Below, in pieces: positions 9,252 to 17,761 of a DNA stretch of 64,000 bases (positions within the stretch are counted from its first letter, which is position 1; every line of letters starts with the position of its first letter). Below the pieces are notes generated by a model. That model was not told the origin of the DNA and searched no databases. It saw only the letters and a program-made list of their open reading frames with translations. The position numbers and the translations under genes were made by a program. The stretch comes from Ruminococcus flavefaciens. Lineage in GTDB: Bacteria > Bacillota > Clostridia > Oscillospirales > Ruminococcaceae. The stretch is from positions 297,940-361,939 of the forward strand of contig JAMPGO010000001.1 of assembly GCA_023663905.1 (NCBI GenBank), given 5' to 3'.

Positions 9252-9719
9252 ATGAATGTTGAAAAAATTGATTATATATGGGCGGTTGTATCGTTTATAA
9301 CGGTCGGAGTTACATACCATTTCGGCTATCTGCTCTACGGACTTCTTGGAATATATGTTCTTATGGTTGCTGTGTTCGTGTACCACATACTCAAAGTCAG
9401 GAAGCGTATCAGGAATACGGTTGCGGTGTACGGCAGAATAGTTGATTACCACACGGAAAAGGGTACACGAAAGCATTACTATCCCATTGTGCGCTACGAG
9501 ACCGAAGACGGCACGGAAATAAGCTCCGCCTATACTATCTCCGACAAGGAACAGAGGTACGAAATCGGCGACGAGGAGCTTATCTGCTACGACCCCGACG
9601 ACGAGCTTTTCTTTTATTTCGCAAGCAGAGAAGCGGAGCTTACTGCAAATTATTTCAGATACATAATTTTCGGCGGAATACTTGCGCTGTTCGTACTTAT
9701 AGCGATTTTTGCTTATTAA
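9252..9719 (+). CDS. DUF3592-type membrane protein
   Basis: 155 residues. Two membrane segments near the N terminus (about 9-25 and 27-45), an extracytoplasmic beta-rich middle (VYGRIVDYHTEKGTRKHYYPIVRYETEDG) and a final membrane segment (about 133-153). The middle with its V-x-G-x-I and Y-P-V/I-V-x-Y pattern fits DUF3592. Function unknown. It starts 14 nt after the expansin gene with GAGAGG as a probable RBS. Confidence 0.65.
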   Translation: MNVEKIDYIWAVVSFITVGVTYHFGYLLYGLLGIYVLMVAVFVYHILKVRKRIRNTVAVYGRIVDYHTEKGTRKHYYPIVRYETEDGTEISSAYTISDKEQRYEIGDEELICYDPDDELFFYFASREAELTANYFRYIIFGGILALFVLIAIFAY

Positions 9720-9731
9720 GGAGATGTTTTT

Positions 9732-10157
9732 ATGCTTACAGAAAAGGCAGAGGCTTTTGTTGAATCAAAACTTCTTGAATACCGTTCCGAACTTGAAACA
9801 GTACTGAACGGCGGTGATATTTCGCAGTATAACTATTGTAAATATGGTGACGGCGAAGACAGGTATGATATAAACAGCGCAAACAGACTGAGAATATCGC
9901 TTGCATTGTGGTATATGTCCGACGGTCTTGACGTTGAATCTCTTGCCGTCGCACTTATGAACGAGGAAATAAAAGACCTCGAAAATGCTGTTTACGGCGG
10001 AACGAGCGAAGCGATATACCTGCTTTCATATAAAATACTGGAATATAAGAAATCCTCGTACAGAAATCTGCTTAAACGTGCCAGAAATGCGAATATGGAC
10101 TGCTTTTGTGAACTTGAAATTTATTATTTAAAGAAATTCGCAAAACGCAGTGACTGA
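9732..10157 (+). CDS. unknown protein, probably shortened by an in-frame TGA
   Basis: 141 residues, soluble, rich in aromatic and acidic residues, with a helical C terminus. No family recognised. RBS AAGGAGA precedes the ATG. After the TGA at 10155-10157 the same frame continues for 29 sense codons (RNRDWEYIFEILGDNESLEI...) to TAA at 10245, ending just before the purN start. The extension has normal codon use and helical, acidic composition, so the TGA looks like a recent nonsense change or, less likely, a readthrough stop. Confidence 0.6.
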   Translation: MLTEKAEAFVESKLLEYRSELETVLNGGDISQYNYCKYGDGEDRYDINSANRLRISLALWYMSDGLDVESLAVALMNEEIKDLENAVYGGTSEAIYLLSYKILEYKKSSYRNLLKRARNANMDCFCELEIYYLKKFAKRSD

Positions 10158-10251
10158 CGCAATCGGGACTGGGAATATATTTTTGAAATTCTCGGCGACA
10201 ACGAAAGTCTTGAGATATTTAAAAGACTTAATCAGGAAGAGGAATAAAGAT

Positions 10252-10881
10252 ATGGAAAAAAATATAATTGTTCTTGTATCGGGCGGTGGTACTAATTTGC
10301 AGGCGCTGATTGACGCTGAGAAAAACGGCGGAATCATCGGCGGAAAGATTACCTGCGTTATATCGTCCAACCCGAACGCTTATGCACTTGAAAGGGCGAA
10401 AAACAACGGCATTGCGACAAGGGTAATCCCACGAAAAGAGTACGCCGACAGCAAGTCCTACAGTATGGCAGTGCTTAATGCGCTCGACGAGGAAAAGGCT
10501 GATTTGGTTGTACTTGCAGGATTTATGACAATCCTTGACGAGTGCGTTACTAGTAAATACGCTTATAAGATTATCAACGTTCACCCGGCACTTATTCCGT
10601 CGTTCTGCGGAGAGGGCTACTACGGGCTTAAAGTCCACGAAAAAGCCCTTGAGTACGGCGTAAAAGTCAGCGGTGCTACTATCCACTTCGTTAACGAAAA
10701 GGCTGACGCAGGTGCAATAATCTTGCAGGGTGTTGTTGACGTAAAAAAAGACGATACACCCGAAATTCTCCAGAGACGTATTATGGAAAACGTCGAATGG
10801 AAACTTCTCCCGAAAGCCGTATCTCTTTTCTGTCAGGACAGAATTGAAATAGTCGGCGGAAAGGCTTATGTGACGGAATGA
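10252..10881 (+). CDS. purN: GAR transformylase (phosphoribosylglycinamide formyltransferase)
   Basis: 209 residues. Transfers a formyl group from 10-formyl-THF to GAR. Visible are LVSGGGTNLQAL (phosphate loop), the catalytic Asn and His in INVHPALIPSF, and the catalytic Asp in KADAGAIILQ. The ATG at 10252 has AGGAAGAGGAA upstream; the in-frame start at 10150 would overlap the previous gene. The next gene overlaps by 4 nt (ATGA), indicating translational coupling to a lipoprotein. Confidence 0.94.
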   Translation: MEKNIIVLVSGGGTNLQALIDAEKNGGIIGGKITCVISSNPNAYALERAKNNGIATRVIPRKEYADSKSYSMAVLNALDEEKADLVVLAGFMTILDECVTSKYAYKIINVHPALIPSFCGEGYYGLKVHEKALEYGVKVSGATIHFVNEKADAGAIILQGVVDVKKDDTPEILQRRIMENVEWKLLPKAVSLFCQDRIEIVGGKAYVTE

Positions 10882-11393
10882 AAAAGTTATCTGCACTGCT
10901 GATATGTGCCTGTATGCTTGTATCGTGCGGTAGTAATGCAAAAGTCGAAGATTACGATTACGGCAAAATATCTGTATCAGAAGAAAGCTATGAAATTGAC
11001 GGCTGTACGTTTGATTATAAGCTCTATATCGGCTGTGAGAGGAATGACTTCGAGGGAATTTTAAAAAAAGACAGCGAGGTTATATGCGAATACAGTGCAG
11101 ATGGCTTTGTGGGAAATTATCCCGAAAAAGTCGTAAATCTTTTTGATGATGTTTATTACATTGAAAACCGTGAAGTTGAGAGCTATGAAACTTTGTACTA
11201 TATTGCCAAAGACGGAACGATGTACCCTGATTTTGTGCAGGCTGACGAACAGGCAGAGCAGGAACAGCTTGAATATATTTCGGAATTTCTGCGTGAAAAC
11301 ATTACGGAGCAGGAAATTGCAGATATATTCAGCAAGTGCGGATATGACGATACCTATATTCTTGACATTTATGAATATTCAGAAAAGGACTGA
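10878..11393 (+). CDS. small lipoprotein of unknown function
   Basis: 171 residues. Signal peptide with lipobox LVSC at 18-21, so it is likely lipidated and held at the outer face of the membrane. The mature part is acidic (many Asp/Glu/Tyr) without a recognised domain. It overlaps purN by 4 nt and is followed 4 nt later by a cytosolic protein, so it is transcribed with the purine genes. Confidence 0.65.
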   Translation: MKKLSALLICACMLVSCGSNAKVEDYDYGKISVSEESYEIDGCTFDYKLYIGCERNDFEGILKKDSEVICEYSADGFVGNYPEKVVNLFDDVYYIENREVESYETLYYIAKDGTMYPDFVQADEQAEQEQLEYISEFLRENITEQEIADIFSKCGYDDTYILDIYEYSEKD

Positions 11394-11397
11394 TTCT

Positions 11398-11904
11398 ATG
11401 ATTAGAGACATAGAGATTATTGAATTTGATAAAGACGAATACTGCATTGAGGGAAAGCTTTACTCGGAAATATTCGGCAGGGATATTGATGTGCGTATTT
11501 TTGACAACGTAAGTATTGAGTACGCTGAAAAGTGTGCGGAACATTTAAATAATCTCAGCAGTGAGCTTCTTGAAACGATTTGCAGAGGTGCAAAAGCCTA
11601 CTGTCTGGACTTTATGGAGCTTGCGTATGGCGACTGGGATGAGGAGCTTGCAATTCCTGTCAATCCCGAAACTCCTGCACTCGATATGCTGAAATGTTTC
11701 AGACCGCTGGCGCTTATAATCGAAAAGCCTGACGACGAAAATATAATCGGCTATCAGCTTGAATGCTCGTGCGACTGGGAAATTGAACACAATATGGAAA
11801 TAGACATACTTGATAACAAAGTCGTCTATCTTAGTTCATTCAACGGCTATTCGCCTTGGGACTATGAAGATGATTTATCAAATTATATAAAAAGGAGAAA
11901 TTAA
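11398..11904 (+). CDS. unknown cytosolic protein (possibly DUF6985-like)
   Basis: 168 residues from the ATG at 11398; a longer in-frame start at 11143 would overlap the lipoprotein gene. No signal peptide. Contains GDWDEELAIPVNPETP, then GYQLECSCDWEIEHNMEIDILDN, a pattern of a small alpha/beta domain seen in immunity- or SUKH-like hypothetical proteins. No function can be given. The stop is followed 2 nt later by purO. Confidence 0.55.
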   Translation: MIRDIEIIEFDKDEYCIEGKLYSEIFGRDIDVRIFDNVSIEYAEKCAEHLNNLSSELLETICRGAKAYCLDFMELAYGDWDEELAIPVNPETPALDMLKCFRPLALIIEKPDDENIIGYQLECSCDWEIEHNMEIDILDNKVVYLSSFNGYSPWDYEDDLSNYIKRRN

Positions 11905-11906
11905 AA

Positions 11907-12620
11907 ATGATTAAACTTGATTTGGCTAAGGAACTCAATTCAAACGCTTATCCCGGAAGAGGTATTGTAATCGGCAAGTCCGAGTGCGGAAAGTACGCTG
12001 TTACGGGCTACTTCATTATGGGAAGAAGCGAGAACAGCCGTAACCGTGTATTTGTTGAGGACGGCGCAGGTATACGCACACAGGCTTTTGACCCTTCAAA
12101 ACTCTCCGACCCGCACCTTATTATCTACGCTCCTGTAAGAGTGTTGGGCAATAAGCTTATCGTTACAAACGGCGACCAGACTGATACAATCTATGAGCTT
12201 ATGGACAAGCAGTTTACTTTTGAGCAGTCGCTCCGCACACGTGAATTTGAGGACGACGCTCCCAACTATACTCCCAGAATTTCGGGTATTCTCAGATTTG
12301 AGGAGAATAATTTCAACTATGCAATGTCTATTCTTAAATCCGCAAACGGCAATCCCGATTCCTGCCAGCGTTATACATTCAGCTACAGCAATCCTGTTGC
12401 AGGCGAGGGTCACTTCATTCACACTTATATGGGCGACGGCAATCCGCTTCCGAGCTTTGAGGGCGAACCGAAACTCGTTGAAATCAAGGGCAGTATTGAT
12501 GAATTTACTGATATGCTCTGGAATAACCTTAACGAGGACAACAAAGTATCTCTCTTTGTACGCTATGTGAATCTTGAGGACGGTTCTGTTGAGACAAGAA
12601 TTGTCAACAAGAATCAGTGA
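11907..12620 (+). CDS. purO: IMP cyclohydrolase, archaeal PurO type
   Basis: 237 residues. Resembles PF07826 IMP cyclohydrolases, first described from methanogens, which close FAICAR to IMP. Matching features are GRGIVIGKSECGKYAVTGY near the N terminus, GRSENSRNR, LIIYAPVRVLGNKLIVTNGDQTDTI, and a C-terminal VRYVNLEDG segment. It lacks any PurH-type fold. With the stand-alone AICAR transformylase at 14528 it would replace bifunctional PurH. RBS AAAGGAG. It overlaps the next gene by 4 nt (GTGA). Confidence 0.85.
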   Translation: MIKLDLAKELNSNAYPGRGIVIGKSECGKYAVTGYFIMGRSENSRNRVFVEDGAGIRTQAFDPSKLSDPHLIIYAPVRVLGNKLIVTNGDQTDTIYELMDKQFTFEQSLRTREFEDDAPNYTPRISGILRFEENNFNYAMSILKSANGNPDSCQRYTFSYSNPVAGEGHFIHTYMGDGNPLPSFEGEPKLVEIKGSIDEFTDMLWNNLNEDNKVSLFVRYVNLEDGSVETRIVNKNQ

Positions 12621-13351
12621 AAAGGCTGATTTTTGCGTTTATATGCGCAGTATGCCTTGTATCGTGCAGTAACAGTGCGGAGATTTCATCTTCGGAAGTC
12701 TCCGTTGCCGAACGGACAGCAGATGTCCCTGAAAATGCGGTGTACAGGCAGACTGTCATAGCAAGCAGAGACGATGACGAAGAAACAGGAGCATTTCAGA
12801 AGGTACTGAATTATTACGACAGTCAGGATAATCTTATATTTTCGCAGAGTTACATACTTACCGAGCCTGAACAGGCTATGGAGGCGGAAGAATACGAGTA
12901 TGAAAACGGTCTGCTTGTTTCTTACAGCAGTCACGGCAATACGACTGAATACGAGTACAATTCGGATAACAGTATAAGTTCTGAAATCCTGCACAGCGAC
13001 GGCGAAACGTACAAAAAGGCTGATTATATCTATGGCGAAAACGGCAGATTATCGCAGATACAGTATTATGACGCTGACGGCGAAAAGGATTTTGTTACTG
13101 TTTATGAGTATGACGAGCAGGACAGAGTTATACGGGAATCTTCCGATAATGTCAGCGGAACGTGGAAACGATATACTTATGATGACAACGGTAATATTTT
13201 AAATGAATCATCAGGAGGAAGTTACAGTTCGTTTGTGCGGAATTATACTTATGACGGGAATAACCGTGTTGTGAGCGGAAAGGGCTACAGCGACAGTAAA
13301 AGCGGATTGAAAAGCACTTATACTTACGAATACGAGTACGAATTTTACTGA
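12617..13351 (+). CDS. lipoprotein with YD-like beta repeats
   Basis: 244 residues from a GTG overlapping the purO stop. Lipobox LVSC at 14-17. The mature part has repeated units such as TEYEYNSDNSI, DYIYGENGRLSQIQYYDADG, YEYDEQDRVIRES, YTYDDNGNIL and YTYDGNNRVV, which are the YD/RHS-type beta-strand repeats found in secreted scaffolds. It is related to the next gene (shared PENA.Y.QTV, repeats and a Y-E-Y-E-Y C terminus), suggesting tandem duplication. Function unknown. Confidence 0.75.
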   Translation: MKRLIFAFICAVCLVSCSNSAEISSSEVSVAERTADVPENAVYRQTVIASRDDDEETGAFQKVLNYYDSQDNLIFSQSYILTEPEQAMEAEEYEYENGLLVSYSSHGNTTEYEYNSDNSISSEILHSDGETYKKADYIYGENGRLSQIQYYDADGEKDFVTVYEYDEQDRVIRESSDNVSGTWKRYTYDDNGNILNESSGGSYSSFVRNYTYDGNNRVVSGKGYSDSKSGLKSTYTYEYEYEFY

Positions 13352-13366
13352 AAGCGGGTATGAACT

Positions 13367-14047
13367 ATGCTGAACAAAAAAACTATACTTCTGTTATCGG
13401 CGTTATGCTTACTTGTATTATCTGTACGTGTGAATAAACAGGCTACAGAGGAAACCGCCGAAATCGGAATAGTTACAGAGGCATTGTCTGAGGAAAGTAT
13501 TGATATAGAAATCCCCGAAAATGCGGAATATAAGCAGACCGTCACGGAATATAGCTTATTCGGAGTTTCAACAAGAACGGTAAACATATTTGACGAAAGT
13601 GAAAATATGCTTGTAAGTGTTTTATACAGTTCCGAAAAGAGTGAATCTCCTGATGAAAGGACAGTATATAATTACGATAATAACAGGCTTATCGGTAAAG
13701 ATTTTTACGCAGGAAACGATGTTTTATTGTACCGCACTATATACGAATACGACGACAACGGCGTTATAATTTCAGATACAAGTTATTATGGCAGTACAAC
13801 GGTTAAAACAGAGTACGCTTATGACGGCAACGGCAGATTAATAAGCAAGGAATATCCTTCGGGCAACTGTGAGTATTATAAATACGACGACAACGGCAAT
13901 ATTATTGAAACAACGTGTGGAGACGTTATGGACGAATATACCTATGACGAAGAAAATCGTCTGATAAGGCACAGACATAATGTAGAGTACGACTGGAGAG
14001 CCGGTTACACATATACTTACGAATATGAGTACGAGGAATTATGGTAG
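13367..14047 (+). CDS. YD-like repeat protein, paralogue of the preceding lipoprotein
   Basis: 226 residues. Hydrophobic N terminus (about 7-20) but the lipobox Cys is missing at the expected place (ALCLLVLSVRVN), so it is either cleaved differently or membrane-anchored. Shares IPENAEYKQTVTEY with its neighbour and has the same repeats (YNYDNNRLIG, YEYDDNGVIIS, YAYDGNGRLISK, YKYDDNGNIIE, YTYDEENRLI). It overlaps the following HAD gene by 7 nt. Confidence 0.7.
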   Translation: MLNKKTILLLSALCLLVLSVRVNKQATEETAEIGIVTEALSEESIDIEIPENAEYKQTVTEYSLFGVSTRTVNIFDESENMLVSVLYSSEKSESPDERTVYNYDNNRLIGKDFYAGNDVLLYRTIYEYDDNGVIISDTSYYGSTTVKTEYAYDGNGRLISKEYPSGNCEYYKYDDNGNIIETTCGDVMDEYTYDEENRLIRHRHNVEYDWRAGYTYTYEYEYEELW

Positions 14048-14514
14048 TTTCTTTTGATTTGGACGAGACATTATTTGTAAATCCCGAAAAAGTACCTGTT
14101 GAAAAACCGCTGAAATTTCCGCTTGACAGAATCTACAGGGACAGGCTCAGGGCAGGTGCGGTTGATTTGCTTGCGTGGATAAACACATCGCATATTGAGC
14201 TGTGGATTTATACTACCTCATACCGCTCGCCACGATATATCAGCGGAATTTTCAGGCACTATGGCATAAAAATTGACAATATCATCAACGGCAGGCGACA
14301 TTCGGAGGAAGTGCAGGGCAACAGGACTGAAATTATGCCCTCGAAGTACCCTGCAAAGTACCACATAGATTTGCACGTTGATGACGAAATTTCCGTTTAT
14401 CAGAACGGTATTGCACACGGATTCAGGGTGTATCTTCTCGGAGAGGACGATACAGACTGGACAGATAAATTAAAGGCGGAGATAATCCGCATAAAAAACA
14501 ATAATCTAATTTAA
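14041..14514 (+). CDS. HAD-superfamily phosphatase-like protein
   Basis: 157 residues. Motif I is FDLDETLF (residues 5-12, nucleophile and acid Asp), motif II lies in WIYTTSYRS, and the acidic motif IV is HVDDEISVY. The small size and absence of a cap resemble FCP/NIF-like or C0-type HAD phosphatases. Substrate unknown. Cytosolic. Its start overlaps the upstream repeat protein and it precedes the AICAR transformylase by 13 nt, so a role near nucleotide metabolism is possible but unproven. Confidence 0.75.
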   Translation: MVVSFDLDETLFVNPEKVPVEKPLKFPLDRIYRDRLRAGAVDLLAWINTSHIELWIYTTSYRSPRYISGIFRHYGIKIDNIINGRRHSEEVQGNRTEIMPSKYPAKYHIDLHVDDEISVYQNGIAHGFRVYLLGEDDTDWTDKLKAEIIRIKNNNLI

Positions 14515-14527
14515 GGAGGACATTATT

Positions 14528-15709
14528 ATGTCAAATGAAATGCAGTTAAAATACGGTTGCAATCCCAATCAGAAGCCGTCAAGAGTTTATATGGCTGACG
14601 GCTCGGAGCTTCCTATTGAGGTTCTCTGCGGAAAGCCCGGCTATATCAATCTTCTTGACGCTCTCAACGGCTGGCAGTTGGTAAAGGAACTCAAGACAGC
14701 TACAGGCGTATGTGCGGCTACTTCCTTCAAGCACGTTTCACCCGCAGGTGCGGCAATCGGCAGACCGCTTTCCGACGACCTCAAGAAAATCTACTGGGTT
14801 GACGACCTTGGCGAACTCTCTCCGCTTGCAAGTGCTTATGCAAGAGCAAGAGGTGCTGACAGAATGTCATCTTACGGCGATTTCATTGCACTTTCCGACA
14901 AGGTTGACGTATGTACGGCAAAGATGATTCAGCGTGAAGTTTCCGACGGTGTTATTGCTCCTGATTACGACGACGAGGCACTTGAGATTCTGAAATCAAA
15001 GAGAAAAGGCACTTACTGCATTCTCAAAATCGACGAGAATTACAAGCCTGCTCCGATTGAGACAAAGCAGGTTTACGGTGTATCATTCGAGCAGGGCAGA
15101 AATGAGCTTGACATCAACAAGGAACTCCTTGCAAACGTTGTTACAGAGAATAAGGACATACCCGCAGACAAGCTTGACGACCTTATGATTTCCCTTATCA
15201 CTCTCAAATACACACAGTCCAACTCTGTATGCTATGTAAAGGACGGTCAGGCTATCGGTATCGGAGCAGGACAGCAGTCAAGAATCCACTGCACACGTCT
15301 CGCAGGACAGAAGGCTGACAACTGGTGGCTGAGACAGTCTCCGCAGGTTATGGGACTCGATTTTGTTGACGGTATCCGCCGTGCAGACCGTGACAACGCT
15401 ATTGATGTTTATATGGGCGATGAATACGAGGATGTACTCCGTGAGGGCGAATGGCAGAAGATATTCAAGACAAAGCCTGCTGTATTTACTGCTGAAGAGA
15501 AAAAGGCTTGGCTTGCAAAGAATACAGGTGTATGTCTCGGTTCGGATGCATTCTTCCCGTTCGGCGACAATATCGAGCGTGCAAAGAAGTCGGGTGTTGA
15601 GTACATTGCAGAGCCGGGCGGTTCAATCCGTGACGACAACGTAATCGAGACCTGCAACAAGTACAATATCGCTATGGCATTCACAGGTATCAGACTTTTC
15701 CACCACTGA
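14528..15709 (+). CDS. purH: stand-alone AICAR transformylase (PurH C-terminal domain only)
   Basis: 393 residues. Corresponds to the AICAR formyltransferase part of PurH; the N-terminal MGS-like IMP cyclohydrolase domain is absent. The catalytic Lys-His pair is visible in TSFKHVSPAGAA, and further conserved parts are LKYTQSNSVCYVKDGQAIGIGAGQQSR and the C-terminal EPGGSIRDDNVIETC...FTGIRLFHH. Strong AAGGAGG RBS. Together with purO it supplies the last two steps to IMP. Confidence 0.92.
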   Translation: MSNEMQLKYGCNPNQKPSRVYMADGSELPIEVLCGKPGYINLLDALNGWQLVKELKTATGVCAATSFKHVSPAGAAIGRPLSDDLKKIYWVDDLGELSPLASAYARARGADRMSSYGDFIALSDKVDVCTAKMIQREVSDGVIAPDYDDEALEILKSKRKGTYCILKIDENYKPAPIETKQVYGVSFEQGRNELDINKELLANVVTENKDIPADKLDDLMISLITLKYTQSNSVCYVKDGQAIGIGAGQQSRIHCTRLAGQKADNWWLRQSPQVMGLDFVDGIRRADRDNAIDVYMGDEYEDVLREGEWQKIFKTKPAVFTAEEKKAWLAKNTGVCLGSDAFFPFGDNIERAKKSGVEYIAEPGGSIRDDNVIETCNKYNIAMAFTGIRLFHH

Positions 15710-15724
15710 TATTTGGTAGTCGAG

Positions 15725-15744
15725 AGTGCGGATTTATCCGCACT
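15725..15744. terminator. perfect 8-bp inverted repeat after the AICAR transformylase
   Basis: AGTGCGGA-TTTA-TCCGCACT lies 16 nt after the stop. There is only a short T stretch behind it, so it may weaken rather than stop transcription into the next gene. Confidence 0.5.
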
Positions 15745-15770
15745 TTCCGAAAATTTATGGAGGGATTATT

Positions 15771-17135
15771 ATGGGTAAATTAAAATTGTCGGCATTGGTT
15801 CTTGCCACAATGTTATTGTCGTCGTGTTCGTATATGAACGACGACGGCACACTGAAATCGGCAAAAAGCTATGAAACTGTTGAACTTAACAACTTTTCTT
15901 TTGATTTGCGTAACGGATTTGATAAAAAAGAAAGTTCTTTTGATAACGCTATGAAACTGACATTCAAGAACGACGTTGAATTATATGTTACGTCCGATTA
16001 TGACTGCAAAGTATGTACTCCCGAAGTGCTGAATCAGGACTATGAGAGATACAGTTTGTCTCTCGAATCAACAAGTACAGAGGTTCTGAATATTGCGGAC
16101 AAGGAAATATCGGTCATACATACGGATGCATACGGGAAATATGATTTTGCCAAATATACTTATATGACAGACGCAAGTTCCTTTATTATTTCTTTCGATT
16201 GTGAACCGAAAGACAGGGAGCTTTTCGACGCTCTTGCTACAGAGATAATGGAAAGCCTTACTTATATCGGTCACAGCGAAACGAGTACGGAGAACGAGTT
16301 CATATCGGTTGAACCCGAAGATATATGGTTCTGCAAAAGCGACGAAAGTTCCGTAACGTGTATGTATGCTTATGCGGAAAATCTATCGCAGTATTTAAGC
16401 GGCTGTACGATTGAAGTTATGACAAACGGCGAATTTGATACGGCGGAGGAATATGCGGAACACGAGTATATGAAAAACGGCGAAGATACGGAGTATATTC
16501 AAGAACCCCGTGAAACCGAATTTTACGGGAAAAAAGCGTATTTGCAGGAGTATAAGAAAGACGATACGGACATTTCTGTGTATTTTGTCGATTATGACGG
16601 GATAACATACCGCATTTGTACCGAGATTTATGAATCCGACGGAAGCGAAGATGTCAGAGAAAGTATCGACAGAGTGCTTGAAAACGTCGCTTTTAAATCT
16701 GTTTCCGACGAACGTCGCACGGAAATAAACAAGTCGTCCGTATCCGATTATACAAAACCGCATTTCAGGTATTCCATAAGCGATTTTTATGAAGCTCCAT
16801 ATGATAAAAATCTGAGTTATCTGGAGAGCAATACGGGAAACACCATTGAAATTGACGAAGTTGAACGTGATACTCTTGAACACCATTACAGCTTCTATGA
16901 TTATGATGTTGCGCAGGCAGGCGGATATGAAACAATTCAGGCAGGCGGAAATACGATTACTGCCGTTAAAGCCGAATATTCAAGCGGTGGCGGAGAGTAT
17001 ACAAAATATGTTTATATGAACGAGCATTATGCCCTTATTATAAGCATAAATACCGATTTGGGCGACAGAGCCGAGGTTATAAGAAAAAACAAGCGTATAA
17101 TGGACTTTTTCGCATCTATCGAGAGCAAAGAATGA
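15771..17135 (+). CDS. large lipoprotein of unknown function
   Basis: 454 residues from the ATG at 15771, chosen because GGAGGG precedes it and because the protein then starts with a proper lipoprotein signal (lipobox LLSSC, Cys at 20). The mature part seems to hold three similar alpha/beta sections, each with a stretch like VELYVTSDYD or KKAYLQEYKKDDTDISVYFVDYDG. These resemble PsbP/DUF1795-like or substrate-carrier folds, but I cannot name the family. Outer face of the membrane. Confidence 0.65.
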   Translation: MGKLKLSALVLATMLLSSCSYMNDDGTLKSAKSYETVELNNFSFDLRNGFDKKESSFDNAMKLTFKNDVELYVTSDYDCKVCTPEVLNQDYERYSLSLESTSTEVLNIADKEISVIHTDAYGKYDFAKYTYMTDASSFIISFDCEPKDRELFDALATEIMESLTYIGHSETSTENEFISVEPEDIWFCKSDESSVTCMYAYAENLSQYLSGCTIEVMTNGEFDTAEEYAEHEYMKNGEDTEYIQEPRETEFYGKKAYLQEYKKDDTDISVYFVDYDGITYRICTEIYESDGSEDVRESIDRVLENVAFKSVSDERRTEINKSSVSDYTKPHFRYSISDFYEAPYDKNLSYLESNTGNTIEIDEVERDTLEHHYSFYDYDVAQAGGYETIQAGGNTITAVKAEYSSGGGEYTKYVYMNEHYALIISINTDLGDRAEVIRKNKRIMDFFASIESKE

Positions 17136-17160
17136 TAACGGAGGTATAGGGGAATTTGCA

Positions 17161-17640
17161 ATGGAAAGAGATAAATCTTTGCGCATAATGAACGTAGTCG
17201 GGGCGGTACTTTTCGGGCTGACAGCCTTGCTGTATGTGCTGATTATAATTTTCCCGAGAGGTGTTCTGAATGCTTTTTTAGCGACAGCTGATATAGAGAT
17301 TGATACAACAGTAATTGTATTTATGCTTATCAGAGTCATAAAGCCTGTTATATTTGCAGTTATCGGCATAATCGGATTCAGGAGAAAAAATATGTCTTTC
17401 GGCTGGGGTATCGGTACTGCTGTCAGTACGGGCATATTGTGGATATTTCCTTCGGCAGGTTTACAGCTTTACTTTGCAAGTATTCTGTCACGTATAGTCA
17501 GCGCACAGCAGTTTGCGATTGAAAATGCGCTTGACAGTGCAATGAATGCCCTTGGATTTATAACTTCAGTCGGAATACTTCTGATTTTCGGCTCGGCAGT
17601 TGCGGAAGCGTATGCGGTGAAGAAATTGCAGAATAACTGA
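17161..17640 (+). CDS. small integral membrane protein
   Basis: 159 residues, about four membrane segments (roughly 10-32, 52-75, 85-105, 128-150) with short charged loops (ERDKSLR at the N terminus, GFRRKNMSFG in the middle). No family recognised. Follows the lipoprotein by 25 nt. Confidence 0.6.
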   Translation: MERDKSLRIMNVVGAVLFGLTALLYVLIIIFPRGVLNAFLATADIEIDTTVIVFMLIRVIKPVIFAVIGIIGFRRKNMSFGWGIGTAVSTGILWIFPSAGLQLYFASILSRIVSAQQFAIENALDSAMNALGFITSVGILLIFGSAVAEAYAVKKLQNN

Positions 17641-17660
17641 TTGATTATGAGGTGACGGAA

Positions 17661-17756
17661 ATGCAGACAGGATGTTTAGGTATGATTTTTACGGCGGTTA
17701 TAGCTGTTACTGCTGTATTCGCAGTAAGCAGGAGTAAAAAATTAATTATGAGGTGA
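17661..17756 (+). CDS. 31-residue membrane peptide upstream of purD
   Basis: ATG at 17661 preceded by GAGGTGACGGAA. The product has one hydrophobic helix (GMIFTAVIAVTAVFAV) and a basic end (SRSKKLIMR). Its stop overlaps the RBS of purD, and its own upstream sequence TTATGAGGTGA is nearly the same as that in front of purD. It may be a real small protein or a translational leader. Confidence 0.45.
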   Translation: MQTGCLGMIFTAVIAVTAVFAVSRSKKLIMR

Positions 17757-17761
17757 TAAAA

